NCBI GenBank assembly: GCA_021741465.1
Contig: JAIOXV010000010.1
Coordinates: 1 to 38,253 of the forward strand
Reading direction: 5' to 3'
DNA from: Paracoccaceae bacterium
GTDB taxonomy: Bacteria; Pseudomonadota; Alphaproteobacteria; Rhodobacterales; Rhodobacteraceae
Length of the DNA: 38,253 nt
Made by a program: the position numbers and the translations under genes. A model generated the notes under the pieces. That model had not been told where the DNA came from. It made no database searches and saw only the letters and a program-made list of their open reading frames with translations. Positions 6,092 through 15,162 of the stretch are shown piece by piece; positions within the stretch are counted from its first letter, which is position 1; the number at the start of each line of letters is the position of its first letter.

Positions 6092-8521
6092 TCAGAACGG
6101 CACATCGTCAACATCAACCTGATGTGCAGCCACCACCCAGCGCGCCACGATCTTCTTTGACCCGGCATGGTCAAACTCGATATCCAGCTTGTCGCCTTCG
6201 ATGCCGATGATTTCGCCATAGCCGAATTTCTGGTGAAAAACCCGGTCCCCCAACACATAGGCGCTGACGGCAGAGGCGTCGATGGTGATGTGGCGCGCCT
6301 CGGCGGGCTGCGAGATCGGGCGCGTGCTGCGCTCTTGCAGGCGCCGCCAACCGGGCGAGTTATAGACATCGGCCTTGGTCACCCGCTCTTCGAGGCCCGA
6401 GCCAAAGCCATAGCCCGCCGCCGCCCCATAGCCGCCGCCCATCAGTCCGGGCGGGGTCATGACCTCGACATGGGCACTGGGCAGTTCGTCGATAAAGCGG
6501 CTGGGCAGCTGGCTTTGCCATTGGCCATAAACCCGGCGGTTGGACGCGAAGGAAATCGTGCACAGCTCTTCGGCGCGGGTGATGCCGACATAGGCCAGAC
6601 GCCGTTCCTCTTCCAAGCCCTTCTTGCCGGATTCGTCCATGCTGCGCTGGCTGGGAAACAGCCCATCTTCCCAGCCCGGAAGGAACACCACCGGGAACTC
6701 AAGCCCCTTGGCGCCGTGCAGGGTCATGATGGTGACCTTTTCTTCGGCCTCTTGGCTGTCGTTGTCCATGATAAGCGACACGTGTTCAAGAAAGCCTTGC
6801 AGGCTGTCGAACTGTTCCAGCGCCTTGACCAGTTCCTTCAGGTTTTCCAACCGGCCCGGGGCTTCGGGGGTTTTATCGTTTTGCCACATCGAGATATAGC
6901 CAGACTCTTCCAAGATCACCTCGGCCAGCCGGACATGGGTATCCACATGCGCCGGCGGCGTTTCGGGCAGCAAGGGTTCGATCACGCTGTCTTCGGGCAA
7001 GGCCACGCGGACATCGCGGACCACCGCGTGCCAGCGGTCGACCGCATCGACAAAGCCGCGCAACTGCGCCGCACCCTTGCCACCAATGCCCCCCTTGGCC
7101 AAAAGCGACCGCGCGCCTTCCAAAAGGCCAATGCCAAGGCCGCGCGCCTCGATCTGAATGCTTTGAACCGCCTTGTCGCCCAAGCCGCGCTTGGGGGTAT
7201 TGACCACGCGTTCAAAGGCCAGATCGTCATCAGGTGACACAGCCAGCCGGAAATAGGCCATGGCATCGCGAATTTCCTGGCGTTCATAAAACCGCGGGCC
7301 GCCGATCACGCGATAAGGCAGGCCGATGCTCAGAAAACGGTCTTCAAAGGCGCGCATCTGGTGGCTGGCGCGGACCAAAATCGCCATATGTTCAAGGCTG
7401 CGTTTGTCACGGTTGCCCCTGCCGCGTTGCAGGCCCTCGACCTCTTCGCCAATCCAGCGCGCTTCTTCCTCGCCGTCCCAATGGCCGATCAGGCGCACCT
7501 TTTCGCCCTGCTCTTCCTCAGTCCACAAGGTCTTGCCAAGACGCCCATCGTTGCGGGCGATCACGGCGCTGGCTGCGGCCAGAATATGCGGGGTTGAGCG
7601 GTAATTCTGTTCCAGCCGCACCACGACCGCGCCGGGAAAATCCTTTTCGAAACGCAGGATATTTCCCACTTCGGCCCCGCGCCAGCCATAGATCGACTGG
7701 TCATCATCGCCCACGCAGCAAATGTTCTTGTGGGCCTGTGCGAGCAGGCGCAGCCAAAGGTATTGGCAGACGTTGGTATCTTGATATTCGTCCACCAGAA
7801 TATAGCGGAACCTGCGCTGATATTGCTCCAGCAGATCGGGATATTTCTGGAAAATCACCACGCAATGCAGCAAAAGATCGCCAAAATCGGTGGCATTCAG
7901 CGCGCGCAAGCGCTCTTGGTATTGTTCGTAAAGTTCGCTGCCACGGTTGTTGAAGGCAGAGGCCTCGGACGAGGGCACACGATCGGGGGTCATCGCGCGG
8001 TTCTTCCAGCCGTCGATGATTCCGGCAAGCATCCGCGCGGGCCAGCGTTTTTCGTCGATATTGGCCGCCACGATCAATTGCTTCATCAGGCGCAGCTGAT
8101 CGTCGGTGTCCAGAATGGTGAAGTTCGACTTCAGCCCCACCAGTTCCGCATGCCGGCGCAGGATCTTGACCGAAAGCGAATGGAAGGTGCCCATCCAGGC
8201 CATGCCCTCGGCCACATCGCCCAGCATCCGGCCCACACGGCTGCGCATTTCGCGCGCGGCCTTGTTGGTGAAGGTCACCGCCAGAATTTCATTTGGCCGG
8301 GCGCGGCTCATGTTCAACAGATGCACGATGCGCGCAGTCAGGGCCTTGGTCTTGCCCGTGCCCGCACCAGCCAGCATCAGCACCGGACCATCCAGCGCCT
8401 CGACCGCGGCACGCTGTTCGGGGTTAAGATCATCCAGATAGGGCGCAGGCCGCGCCGCCATGGCGCGTTGCGACAAAGGCACAGCGGCCTCGAAGGCCTC
8501 AGAGTCATCCCATCCGCTCAT
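6092..8521 (-). CDS. uvrD: ATP-dependent DNA helicase UvrD/PcrA, superfamily 1
   Basis: A 3'->5' helicase for nucleotide-excision and mismatch repair, 809 aa. Walker A AGAGTGKT is at 51-58, after the Q-motif region LNPEQRAAV. Further SF1 motifs follow: TFTNKAAREM (Ia), VDEYQDTN (II), GDDDQSIYGWRGA (III), LEQNYRST (IV), TLHGAKGLEF (V) and YVGITRAEE (VI). The C-terminal ~55 residues (DRVFHQKFGYGEIIGIEGDKL onward) form the Tudor-like domain of PcrA/UvrD that contacts RNA polymerase. A PcrA name would be equally valid. The start at 8521 gives the short acidic N-terminal extension common in this group; a later start at the Met of MAARPAP is possible. Transcribed divergently from the membrane-protein gene to its right. 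Confidence 0.95.
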   Translation of the reverse strand: MSGWDDSEAFEAAVPLSQRAMAARPAPYLDDLNPEQRAAVEALDGPVLMLAGAGTGKTKALTARIVHLLNMSRARPNEILAVTFTNKAAREMRSRVGRMLGDVAEGMAWMGTFHSLSVKILRRHAELVGLKSNFTILDTDDQLRLMKQLIVAANIDEKRWPARMLAGIIDGWKNRAMTPDRVPSSEASAFNNRGSELYEQYQERLRALNATDFGDLLLHCVVIFQKYPDLLEQYQRRFRYILVDEYQDTNVCQYLWLRLLAQAHKNICCVGDDDQSIYGWRGAEVGNILRFEKDFPGAVVVRLEQNYRSTPHILAAASAVIARNDGRLGKTLWTEEEQGEKVRLIGHWDGEEEARWIGEEVEGLQRGRGNRDKRSLEHMAILVRASHQMRAFEDRFLSIGLPYRVIGGPRFYERQEIRDAMAYFRLAVSPDDDLAFERVVNTPKRGLGDKAVQSIQIEARGLGIGLLEGARSLLAKGGIGGKGAAQLRGFVDAVDRWHAVVRDVRVALPEDSVIEPLLPETPPAHVDTHVRLAEVILEESGYISMWQNDKTPEAPGRLENLKELVKALEQFDSLQGFLEHVSLIMDNDSQEAEEKVTIMTLHGAKGLEFPVVFLPGWEDGLFPSQRSMDESGKKGLEEERRLAYVGITRAEELCTISFASNRRVYGQWQSQLPSRFIDELPSAHVEVMTPPGLMGGGYGAAAGYGFGSGLEERVTKADVYNSPGWRRLQERSTRPISQPAEARHITIDASAVSAYVLGDRVFHQKFGYGEIIGIEGDKLDIEFDHAGSKKIVARWVVAAHQVDVDDVPF

Positions 8522-8682
8522 GGCCGAACCATATCTGCCCCGCGATCGGAATTAAAGAACTGTTCTTGTAATGTTCGCAAATTTCCTGAATTTTCTGGCG
8601 GAAGCCTCGGCAAAGCGCCGATTGTGTCCAATTTCCGCCCGGATTGACGCCCTTTATGGCCGCGAAACCTGAGGGCACTGCC

Positions 8683-9315
8683 ATGCTCGACCTGCCTATG
8701 AACCGGATCATCATCGCGTTTGCGGTCTTTATCGGCCTGACAGCGGTCATCCGCCATGTGATGACACGCCAGCCTGTCGTGGAAGCCGACCCTGAAGGCG
8801 AAACGGGCCATATTGCCCCAAACCGCGCGCTTTTGGCCGTGATTTGCCTGATTGGCGTGGCCTTGGCCGGGGCGGCGCTGTTGGCTTTTGCGCATGGGGC
8901 CGGTGTTGCGGTTCTTGGCGTGGCGGGGGCTGCGCTGGCTATGACAGGGGTGATGGTCACCGCCTTCTTTCCCTATTTTGACATTTCCTGGGATGAAGAC
9001 GGCATCGAAGGGCCCACGCTGCTTTTGCCACCGCCTTTTGGCCCGAAACGCCGCAAGATCTTTTGGGAAGACATTGAAATCGCCCAGCATGAACAGTGCC
9101 GCCACTGGTATCTTGAAGATGGGGCGGGCAACCGAATTGTGTGGAGTTTCATTTACTTCGGCTATCCGGCCCTTATCAAACGGGTAGAAGAAGAATGCCC
9201 CTGGCTGTTCACAAAGACCGACCGCGCAACCAAGATCGCCCATGATCCCGAGGCCATTCCGCCGATAAAGCGGCGCTTTCTAAGGCTGAACTTTGCAACT
9301 GCAAAGTCGACCTGA
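8683..9315 (+). CDS. Uncharacterised membrane protein with three N-terminal helices
   Basis: No function recognised. The 210-aa product has three probable membrane segments: about residues 7-23, then two close together at roughly 48-67 and 70-92. A soluble C-terminal domain of about 115 residues follows, with a conserved-looking W-D-E-D-G-I-E-G-P strand and basic RRKIFW. The helix arrangement puts the soluble domain on one side of the membrane; which side cannot be told. ATG 8683 is chosen because GAGGG lies 7 bp upstream; in-frame starts at 8644 (TTG) and 8656 (ATG) would add residues with no better ribosome site. The stop codon overlaps a palindrome that may control the downstream pyc gene. 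Confidence 0.7.
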   Translation: MLDLPMNRIIIAFAVFIGLTAVIRHVMTRQPVVEADPEGETGHIAPNRALLAVICLIGVALAGAALLAFAHGAGVAVLGVAGAALAMTGVMVTAFFPYFDISWDEDGIEGPTLLLPPPFGPKRRKIFWEDIEIAQHEQCRHWYLEDGAGNRIVWSFIYFGYPALIKRVEEECPWLFTKTDRATKIAHDPEAIPPIKRRFLRLNFATAKST

Positions 9316-9335
9316 ATATTTCGCAAAACTTTGCA
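9290..9335. promoter_or_regulatory. TTTGCA-type palindrome and third half-site upstream of pyc
   Basis: ACTTTGCA (9290-9297) and TGCAAAGT (9300-9307) form a perfect 8-bp inverted repeat with a 2-nt spacer. A third ACTTTGCA lies at 9328-9335. The set is 83-128 bp before the pyc ATG and its left part is inside the end of the preceding gene. TTTGCAAA-like sites are known operators of the RamB/ScfR family of short-chain acyl-CoA-responsive regulators in Rhodobacter and Paracoccus, so an anaplerosis regulator is a plausible binder. The regulator assignment is inferred. Confidence 0.5.
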
Positions 9336-9417
9336 GAGTGTCGCTTTCCGCCCTTGTGCTGCGGCGCAGCAACCCTAAGCTGGCCCCGGAATGCAGCCCA
9401 TCCCCCGGAGGTCAGAC

Positions 9418-12400
9418 ATGCCCGAATTCAAGAAAATCCTTATCGCCAACCGGGGCGAGATTGCCATTCGCATCATGCGGGCGGCCAATGAGATGGGCAA
9501 GAAAACCGTCGCAGTCTACGCCGAGGAAGACAAACTTTCCTTGCACCGCTTCAAAGCGGATGAGGCCTATCTGATCGGGCAAGGCCTGTCGCCGGTTGGT
9601 GCCTATCTGTCGATCCCCGAAATCATTCGCGTGGCCAAGATGGCCGGGGCCGATGCCATTCACCCCGGCTATGGGCTGCTGTCGGAAAACCCTGATTTTG
9701 TCGAAGCTTGCGTTCAGGCAGGCATCACCTTTATCGGGCCGCGTGCCGATACCATGCGCGCGCTGGGTGACAAGGCCTCGGCCCGCCGTGTTGCGGTTGA
9801 GGCGGGCGTGCCGGTCATTCCCGCGACAGAGGTCTTGGGCGATGACATGGCCGCGATCAAGGCGCAGGCCAAGGCGGGTGGATATCCGCTGATGCTGAAG
9901 GCGTCCTGGGGCGGGGGCGGGCGCGGCATGCGGCCGATCCTGTCGGAAGACGAGCTGGAGCTGAAAGTGCGCGAGGGCCGCCGCGAGGCCGAAGCCGCCT
10001 TTGGCAATGGCGAGGGCTATCTGGAAAAAATGATTCTGCGCGCCCGCCATGTCGAAGTGCAGATCCTTGGCGACAAGGCGGGAAATGTCTGGCACCTGTG
10101 GGAACGCGATTGCACCGTGCAGCGGCGCAACCAAAAGGTCGTTGAACGCGCGCCCGCGCCCTATCTGACCGACGCACAGCGCGCCGATGTCTGCGAAATG
10201 GCCCGTCGCATTTGCGCCCATGTGAATTATGAATGCGCCGGCACCGTCGAATTCCTGATGGATATGGACGACGGCAAGTTTTACTTCATCGAAGTGAACC
10301 CGCGCGTGCAGGTCGAACATACCGTCACCGAAGAAGTGACCGGCATCGACATCGTTCAGGCCCAGATCCTGATCGAAGAAGGCAAGACCCTGCCCCAAGC
10401 CACCGGCCTTGCCAGCCAGTCCGATGTGAAATTGAACGGCCATGCCGTGCAGTGCCGGGTCACCACCGAGGACCCCCTGAACAACTTCATCCCCGACTAT
10501 GGCCGCCTGACTGCCTACCGCTCCGCCACCGGCAATGGCATCCGGCTGGATGGCGGCACGGCCTATGCGGGGGGCGTGATTACCCGCTATTACGACAGCC
10601 TTTTGGTGAAGGTGACCGCCCATGCCCAGACGCCGGAAAAGGCGATTGCGCGCATGGACCGTGCCTTGCGCGAATTCCGCATCCGTGGGGTGGCAACGAA
10701 TATCGAATTTGTCATCAACCTGCTGAAACATCCGACATTCCTTGACTACAGCTATACCACCAAGTTCATCGACACCACGCCCGCGCTTTTCGCCTTTAAA
10801 AAGCGCCGCGACCGCGCGACGAAAATTCTGAATTACATCGCGGACATCACGGTGAACGGGCATCCCGAAACCGCCGGTCGGCCCAAACCGGCCGCCGTGG
10901 CGCGCCCGCCAAAGGCCCCTGCCCCACGCAACGAACCGGCCATGGGCACGCGCAACCTTCTGGAACAGAAGGGCCCGCAGGCCGTGGCCGATTGGATGCA
11001 CGGCCAAACCAAGGTGCTGTTGACCGACACCACCATGCGCGACGGCCACCAAAGCCTTTTGGCCACCCGCATGCGGTCAATCGACATGATCAAGGCCGCA
11101 CCAGCCTATGCGGCCAACCTGCCGGGGCTTTTCAGCGTTGAATGCTGGGGGGGGGCGACCTTTGACGTGGCCTACCGGTTCTTGCAGGAATGCCCCTGGC
11201 AGCGCCTGCGCGACCTGCGCGCAGCCATGCCGAACCTGATGACCCAGATGCTGCTGCGGGGTGCCAATGGCGTCGGGTACACCACCTATCCAGACAATGT
11301 CGTGCGGGCCTTCGTCGCGCAGGCGGCGGATACCGGAGTTGATGTGTTTCGGGTGTTTGACAGCCTGAATTGGGTCGAGAATATGCGCGTTGCAATGGAC
11401 GCGGTGCTTGAAGCCAACAAGGTTTGCGAAGGCACGGTGTGCTATACCGGCGATATACTTGACCCCAACCGCGCCAAATATGACCTGAAATATTACGTTG
11501 CCCGCGCGCAGGAATTGAAAGCCGCAGGCGCGCATATTCTGGGCCTGAAGGATATGGCGGGCCTTCTTAAACCGGCGGCGGCCAAGCTTTTGGTCAAGAC
11601 CCTGCGCGGCGAAGTGGGCTTGCCCCCTCATTTCCACACCCATGACACCAGCGGTGCTGCGGCCGCCACCATTCTGGCCGCCTGTGACGCCGGGGTGGAT
11701 GCGGTCGATGCTGCGATGGACGCATTTTCAGGCGGCACGTCGCAGCCCTGCCTTGGCTCTATTGTCGAAGCCTTGCGCCATACCGAACGCGATACCGGGC
11801 TGGATATTGCCGCCATCCGGGACATGTCAAACTATTGGGAACATGTCCGCGCCCAATATGCCGCCTTTGAAAGCGGCATCCCTGCGCCGGCGTCGGAAGT
11901 CTATCTGCACGAAATGCCCGGCGGGCAGTTTACCAACCTTAAGGCCCAGGCGCGCTCGCTTGGGCTTGAAGAACGCTGGCCCGAGGTGGCGCAGGCCTAT
12001 GCCGATGCCAACCAGATGTTCGGCGATATCGTCAAGGTGACGCCTTCGTCAAAGGTGGTGGGCGATATGGCGCTGATGATGGTGGCCCAAGGGCTGACCC
12101 GGTCTCAGGTGGAAGACCCTGGCCATGATGTTTCCTTTCCCGATTCTGTCATCGACATGATGAAGGGCAATCTTGGCCAACCCCATGGCGGCTGGCCCAA
12201 AGCCATTCAGGCCAAGGTGCTGAAGGGCGAAACTGCCCTGACAACCCGCCCAGCTGCAGAGGTTCCTGCGGTGGACCTTGAAGCGGTTCGCAACAAATTG
12301 TCAGCCGATCTCAATGGGTTCAAGGTGGATGACGAAGACCTGAACGGCTATCTCATGTATCCAAAGGTTTTCCTTGATTACATGGGCCGCCACAAGCTTT

Positions 12401-12858
12401 ACGGCCCCGTGCGCACCCTTCCCACCCGCACCTTCTTTTATGGCATGGCCCCGGGCGAGGAAATCACCGCCGAGATTGACCCCGGGAAAACGCTGGAAAT
12501 CCGGCTTCAGGCGGTGGGGGAAACCACCGATGATGGCGATGTGAAGGTGTTTTTTGAACTGAACGGTCAGCCGCGCGTGGTGCGGGTGCCGAACCGGGCG
12601 ATCAAGGCAAAGACCGCCGCCAAACCCAAAGCGGCCGAGGGCAATCCGCTTCACGTCGGCGCACCGATGCCGGGGGCGATTGCCTCGGTCGCGGTCACGG
12701 TTGGCCAGAAGGTGAAGCCCGGCGATATGCTTCTGACGATTGAGGCGATGAAGATGGAAACCGGGCTGCACGCCGACCGCGAGGCGGTGGTAAAGGCGCT
12801 TTATGTGCAGCCGGGCAGCCAGATCGACGCCAAGGATCTTTTGGTCGAACTGGAATAA
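9418..12858 (+). CDS. pyc: Pyruvate carboxylase (single-chain, biotin-dependent)
   Basis: Carboxylates pyruvate to oxaloacetate using ATP and bicarbonate, refilling the TCA cycle. The 1146-aa chain has the usual order. A biotin carboxylase domain comes first (about 1-455: N-terminal KILIANRGEIAIRI, ATP-grasp GGGGRGMR, EVNPRVQVEHTVTEE). Then a carboxyltransferase TIM barrel (about 535-815) begins with TDTTMRDGHQSL and contains the KDMAGLLKP and HTHDTSGAA metal-site motifs. A PYC/OADA domain and a C-terminal biotinyl domain follow, with the biotin Lys at 1112 (EAMKMETGLHAD). Length fits the family. ATG 9418 is chosen because GGAGG lies 7 bp upstream and the sequence from MPEFKK matches the family N-terminus; the upstream ATG at 9391 has no ribosome site. 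Confidence 0.97.
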   Translation: MPEFKKILIANRGEIAIRIMRAANEMGKKTVAVYAEEDKLSLHRFKADEAYLIGQGLSPVGAYLSIPEIIRVAKMAGADAIHPGYGLLSENPDFVEACVQAGITFIGPRADTMRALGDKASARRVAVEAGVPVIPATEVLGDDMAAIKAQAKAGGYPLMLKASWGGGGRGMRPILSEDELELKVREGRREAEAAFGNGEGYLEKMILRARHVEVQILGDKAGNVWHLWERDCTVQRRNQKVVERAPAPYLTDAQRADVCEMARRICAHVNYECAGTVEFLMDMDDGKFYFIEVNPRVQVEHTVTEEVTGIDIVQAQILIEEGKTLPQATGLASQSDVKLNGHAVQCRVTTEDPLNNFIPDYGRLTAYRSATGNGIRLDGGTAYAGGVITRYYDSLLVKVTAHAQTPEKAIARMDRALREFRIRGVATNIEFVINLLKHPTFLDYSYTTKFIDTTPALFAFKKRRDRATKILNYIADITVNGHPETAGRPKPAAVARPPKAPAPRNEPAMGTRNLLEQKGPQAVADWMHGQTKVLLTDTTMRDGHQSLLATRMRSIDMIKAAPAYAANLPGLFSVECWGGATFDVAYRFLQECPWQRLRDLRAAMPNLMTQMLLRGANGVGYTTYPDNVVRAFVAQAADTGVDVFRVFDSLNWVENMRVAMDAVLEANKVCEGTVCYTGDILDPNRAKYDLKYYVARAQELKAAGAHILGLKDMAGLLKPAAAKLLVKTLRGEVGLPPHFHTHDTSGAAAATILAACDAGVDAVDAAMDAFSGGTSQPCLGSIVEALRHTERDTGLDIAAIRDMSNYWEHVRAQYAAFESGIPAPASEVYLHEMPGGQFTNLKAQARSLGLEERWPEVAQAYADANQMFGDIVKVTPSSKVVGDMALMMVAQGLTRSQVEDPGHDVSFPDSVIDMMKGNLGQPHGGWPKAIQAKVLKGETALTTRPAAEVPAVDLEAVRNKLSADLNGFKVDDEDLNGYLMYPKVFLDYMGRHKLYGPVRTLPTRTFFYGMAPGEEITAEIDPGKTLEIRLQAVGETTDDGDVKVFFELNGQPRVVRVPNRAIKAKTAAKPKAAEGNPLHVGAPMPGAIASVAVTVGQKVKPGDMLLTIEAMKMETGLHADREAVVKALYVQPGSQIDAKDLLVELE

Positions 12859-12870
12859 CCAGCACGGGCA

Positions 12871-12905
12871 TTGCGGCAAGGCGGCACTCCGCCCTCTTGC
12901 CGCAA
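12871..12905 (+). terminator. Hairpin terminator between convergent pyc and phnA-like genes
   Basis: An outer perfect 10-bp stem TTGCGGCAAG/CTTGCCGCAA (12871-12880 with 12896-12905) encloses a GGCGG/CCGCC inner stem with loop CACT; the two share G12880, so they are alternative or stacked. A T-rich stretch (TTATTTCTTTTT) begins a few bases later on the plus strand. It most likely ends pyc transcription and could act on both strands. Confidence 0.65.
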
Positions 12906-12910
12906 AGGGC

Positions 12911-13432
12911 TTATTTCTTTTTCACAAACTCGGTCAGAATGACAATGCGCTGGCCTTCGACCCGGCCCTCGATATGCGCGGCATTGTCAGCAACAAGCGA
13001 AATGCCGCGCACCGCCGTGCCGCGTTTGGCGGTGAAACCCGCCCCTTTGACGGGCAGATCCTTGATAAGGACCACACTGTCACCTTGCGCCAGCAAGACA
13101 CCGTTGGAATCGCGATGTTCCAGCGCTGCAGGCTGATCGGCCCAAGCCTGCGCTTCGGGTGACAGCATCATGCCTTCGCGGGCCTCGGTTGCCCAAGCTT
13201 CGCCCAAGGCCCCCAGCTTGCGCCAGACCGCCAGTTGCACTTCGGGAACGCCCGACCAAGCGGCCCCTTCCAGGGCGCGCCAATGGCCTGACGGCGCAGG
13301 CGCGTCTTCGCGGCACAGCGGGCACAGCAAAATCTCGCCCCCCGGCGGAACGTCGACCGCGTCCAACGCATCGGCAGCGCCGCAAAACTCACACACCCCG
13401 CCTGAGCGGGAGATCAAATCGGCCAAAGCCAT
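12911..13432 (-). CDS. PhnA/YjdM family zinc-ribbon protein
   Basis: Member of the PhnA (YjdM) family; despite the old alkylphosphonate-utilisation name, its role is not settled. The 173-aa product starts with a four-Cys zinc ribbon (C14-x2-C17 and C37-x2-C40). Its C-terminal domain has the family signature DSNGVLLAQGDSVVLIKDL followed by VKGAGFTAKRGTAVRGISLV and ending TEFVKK. The middle 60 residues, with several Trp, are less typical. ATG 13432 is supported by AGGAG about 9 bp upstream, and an upstream in-frame extension has no family similarity. It lies 65 bp downstream of the LysR gene on the same strand. Confidence 0.85.
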   Translation of the reverse strand: MALADLISRSGGVCEFCGAADALDAVDVPPGGEILLCPLCREDAPAPSGHWRALEGAAWSGVPEVQLAVWRKLGALGEAWATEAREGMMLSPEAQAWADQPAALEHRDSNGVLLAQGDSVVLIKDLPVKGAGFTAKRGTAVRGISLVADNAAHIEGRVEGQRIVILTEFVKKK

Positions 13433-13497
13433 CGCACTTCTCCTGTTGTTGATCTGCCCTACGCCCAGAGCGCCAGAAAGAAAAGACCACGGCCGCG

Positions 13498-14445
13498 CTA
13501 AAGCACCCGCAGGCTTTGGCCCATCCATGGCCATTCCTTTACGGCAGGGCCCACCACCTGCGTTGAGATCAGCCCGCGCAAACGGCCAGCAACCTGGGCG
13601 GGCATGTCCTTCAACACGCCGGCCCGGGCCGACAAGACCAGACTGCGTTCGAAAGGGGCAAAGGGCAAGGGCAGCACATCCACCCCTTCGCGAAACCGGC
13701 TGGCATGGTGCAGGGCAAGGGGCGTCAAAATGGTCCAACCTGCCCCGGCCGACACCATCGCCAGAATGGCGCGGTAGCTGTCGAGTTCAAAGCGATGGGT
13801 CAGTTTCAGGTTTTGTCGCGCCAGATGGCTGGCGATCTGGCGGCCCATCAAATGCCGCGCGGTGTAAAGGATGAGCGGCAGATCACCCGGATCGCGGCCG
13901 CGCGGGGCCACGGCGACGAAGGGTTCGGCCATGATCGGATGCACCTCGCGCCACCCTTCGTGCGAGCCTTCGCTGCCCAGATCGGCCGCCACCACCATAT
14001 CCAGCGCGCGGGTTTCAAGCTGGTCAAGCAAGCGGTGGCTGGCCCCGGTTTCCAGCAAAAAGCGGCAGCCTTTCAGATCGGCGGCCAGGCCTTGCAACAA
14101 AAGCGGCGTCACCTGAGCATCAAAATCTTCGATCACCCCAAGGCGTAGCGTGGTCAGGCCCGACAGGTCTGCCATGGCCAGTTCGCTGCGCGCCTCGGCT
14201 TCGGCGTTCAAGATGGTCTGGGCATGGCGGCGGAACATCAGCCCTGCCGGGGTCAGCCCCATCGGCCGGGCGGAGCGGTCCAGCAACACAGCGCCCAGCG
14301 CAGTTTCAAGCCCGGTAAGTTGCTGAGAAATCGCCGAGGGCGACACACCCAAGCGCCGCGCGGCAGCCGACATGGCGCGTTCCTCGACCACGGCGAGAAA
14401 CACTTCGATGCCCCAAAGCGTAACCCGTCCCTGCCCTTCGGTCAT
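13498..14445 (-). CDS. LysR-family transcriptional regulator
   Basis: A 315-aa regulator. The N-terminal winged helix-turn-helix (about 8-67) shows the LysR pattern FLAVVEERAMSAAARRLGVSPSAISQQLTGLE, followed by a linker helix and a periplasmic-binding-like effector domain (about 95-300). The effector and targets cannot be told from sequence. It lies between phaR (6 bp upstream) and the phnA-like gene on one strand, so it may be co-transcribed with phaR. LysR proteins usually control a divergent neighbour, but here both neighbours run the same way, so the targets may be elsewhere. Confidence 0.9.
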   Translation of the reverse strand: MTEGQGRVTLWGIEVFLAVVEERAMSAAARRLGVSPSAISQQLTGLETALGAVLLDRSARPMGLTPAGLMFRRHAQTILNAEAEARSELAMADLSGLTTLRLGVIEDFDAQVTPLLLQGLAADLKGCRFLLETGASHRLLDQLETRALDMVVAADLGSEGSHEGWREVHPIMAEPFVAVAPRGRDPGDLPLILYTARHLMGRQIASHLARQNLKLTHRFELDSYRAILAMVSAGAGWTILTPLALHHASRFREGVDVLPLPFAPFERSLVLSARAGVLKDMPAQVAGRLRGLISTQVVGPAVKEWPWMGQSLRVL

Positions 14446-14451
14446 CGACGC

Positions 14452-15033
14452 TTAGAGCTTGGACAGTTTTTGCTGCAATTCGGCCAATTGGCGTTTTATC
14501 TCTGCCAGATCTTCAGGGGCTTCCTTGGCCTGGGGCTCAGGTTCCGGCGCGGGTCCTGACCCACCCCAACCCGGCATCCCGCCAACCCCCGGAACGCCCG
14601 CCATCATGGTTTTCATGAAAGCTTCCTGCTGCTTGCGCAGCACGTCAAAGCCCGGCATGCCCGCCAAAGGCACCGCCGCAATGCCGGTCAGGTTTTCCAC
14701 CATCTTGGCCTGACCATCGCGCAGCATGTCAAAGCTGGCGGCCAGAAATTGCGGCATGACGGATTGCATGTTGGTGGCGTAGGACCGGACCAGATCGGTC
14801 AGCACATTGGTTGGCAAGACCGAGTCGCCGCGCGATTCATGTTCGGCCACGATCTGCAGCAAATATTGCCGTGTCAGGTCATCACCGCTTTTCAGATCAA
14901 CGATCTGGACATCCCGACCCGCCCGCACAAAGCCCGCAATGTCTTCCAGCGTTACGTAGTCGGAAGTTTCGGTATTGTACAAACGCCGGCTGGCATAGCG
15001 TTTGATCAGCAAGGGTTTTGCATTGTCCGCCAT
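14452..15033 (-). CDS. phaR: PHB-responsive transcriptional repressor PhaR
   Basis: PhaR represses phasin and PHB genes and is released by binding nascent PHB. The 193-aa product has the conserved N-terminal DNA-binding domain (about 8-67, KRYASRRLYNTETSDYVTLEDI) and the accumulation-regulator domain (about 70-115, DLTRQYLLQIVAEHE and MQSVMPQFLAASFDML). A Gly/Pro-rich linker and a C-terminal coiled coil (last ~25 residues, Leu/Ala/Lys-rich) follow. It sits downstream of phaP and phaC, and three CTGC-N3-GCAG sites, its known operator type in Rhodobacter, lie before phaP and between phaC and phaZ. Its own leader has two GTGCAG half-sites (15061-15066 and 15082-15087) but no full palindrome. Confidence 0.95.
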   Translation of the reverse strand: MADNAKPLLIKRYASRRLYNTETSDYVTLEDIAGFVRAGRDVQIVDLKSGDDLTRQYLLQIVAEHESRGDSVLPTNVLTDLVRSYATNMQSVMPQFLAASFDMLRDGQAKMVENLTGIAAVPLAGMPGFDVLRKQQEAFMKTMMAGVPGVGGMPGWGGSGPAPEPEPQAKEAPEDLAEIKRQLAELQQKLSKL

Positions 15034-15087
15034 TGTCGCCCCTCCCCAGGGCTTTTGCTTGTGCAGAGAAGCTTAGGCGAGGTGCAG

Positions 15088-15121
15088 CAAAAAAGAAAGG
15101 GCGGGCTCAATGGCCCGCCCT
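15088..15121 (-). terminator. Rho-independent terminator of phaP
   Basis: Read on the minus strand: stem AGGGCGGGC/GCCCGCCCT (9 bp, plus-strand 15098-15106 with 15113-15121), loop of 6, followed by TTTCTTTTTT. It lies 42 nt after the phaP stop and insulates phaR from phaP transcription. Confidence 0.85.
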
Positions 15122-15162
15122 GAAGGGTGGTCTGCGCCAGGGAGGCAGCGCAACCGTCCCGA

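Noticed and set aside
6070-6103. GATC-containing inverted repeat between the H-NOX gene and uvrD as a terminator
   Set aside because: The arms pair only with a three-base bulge and no T-run follows.
9412-11052. 546-codon open frame opposite the pyruvate carboxylase gene
   Set aside because: The sense strand is an intact biotin carboxylase domain. The antisense frame is a codon-bias shadow.
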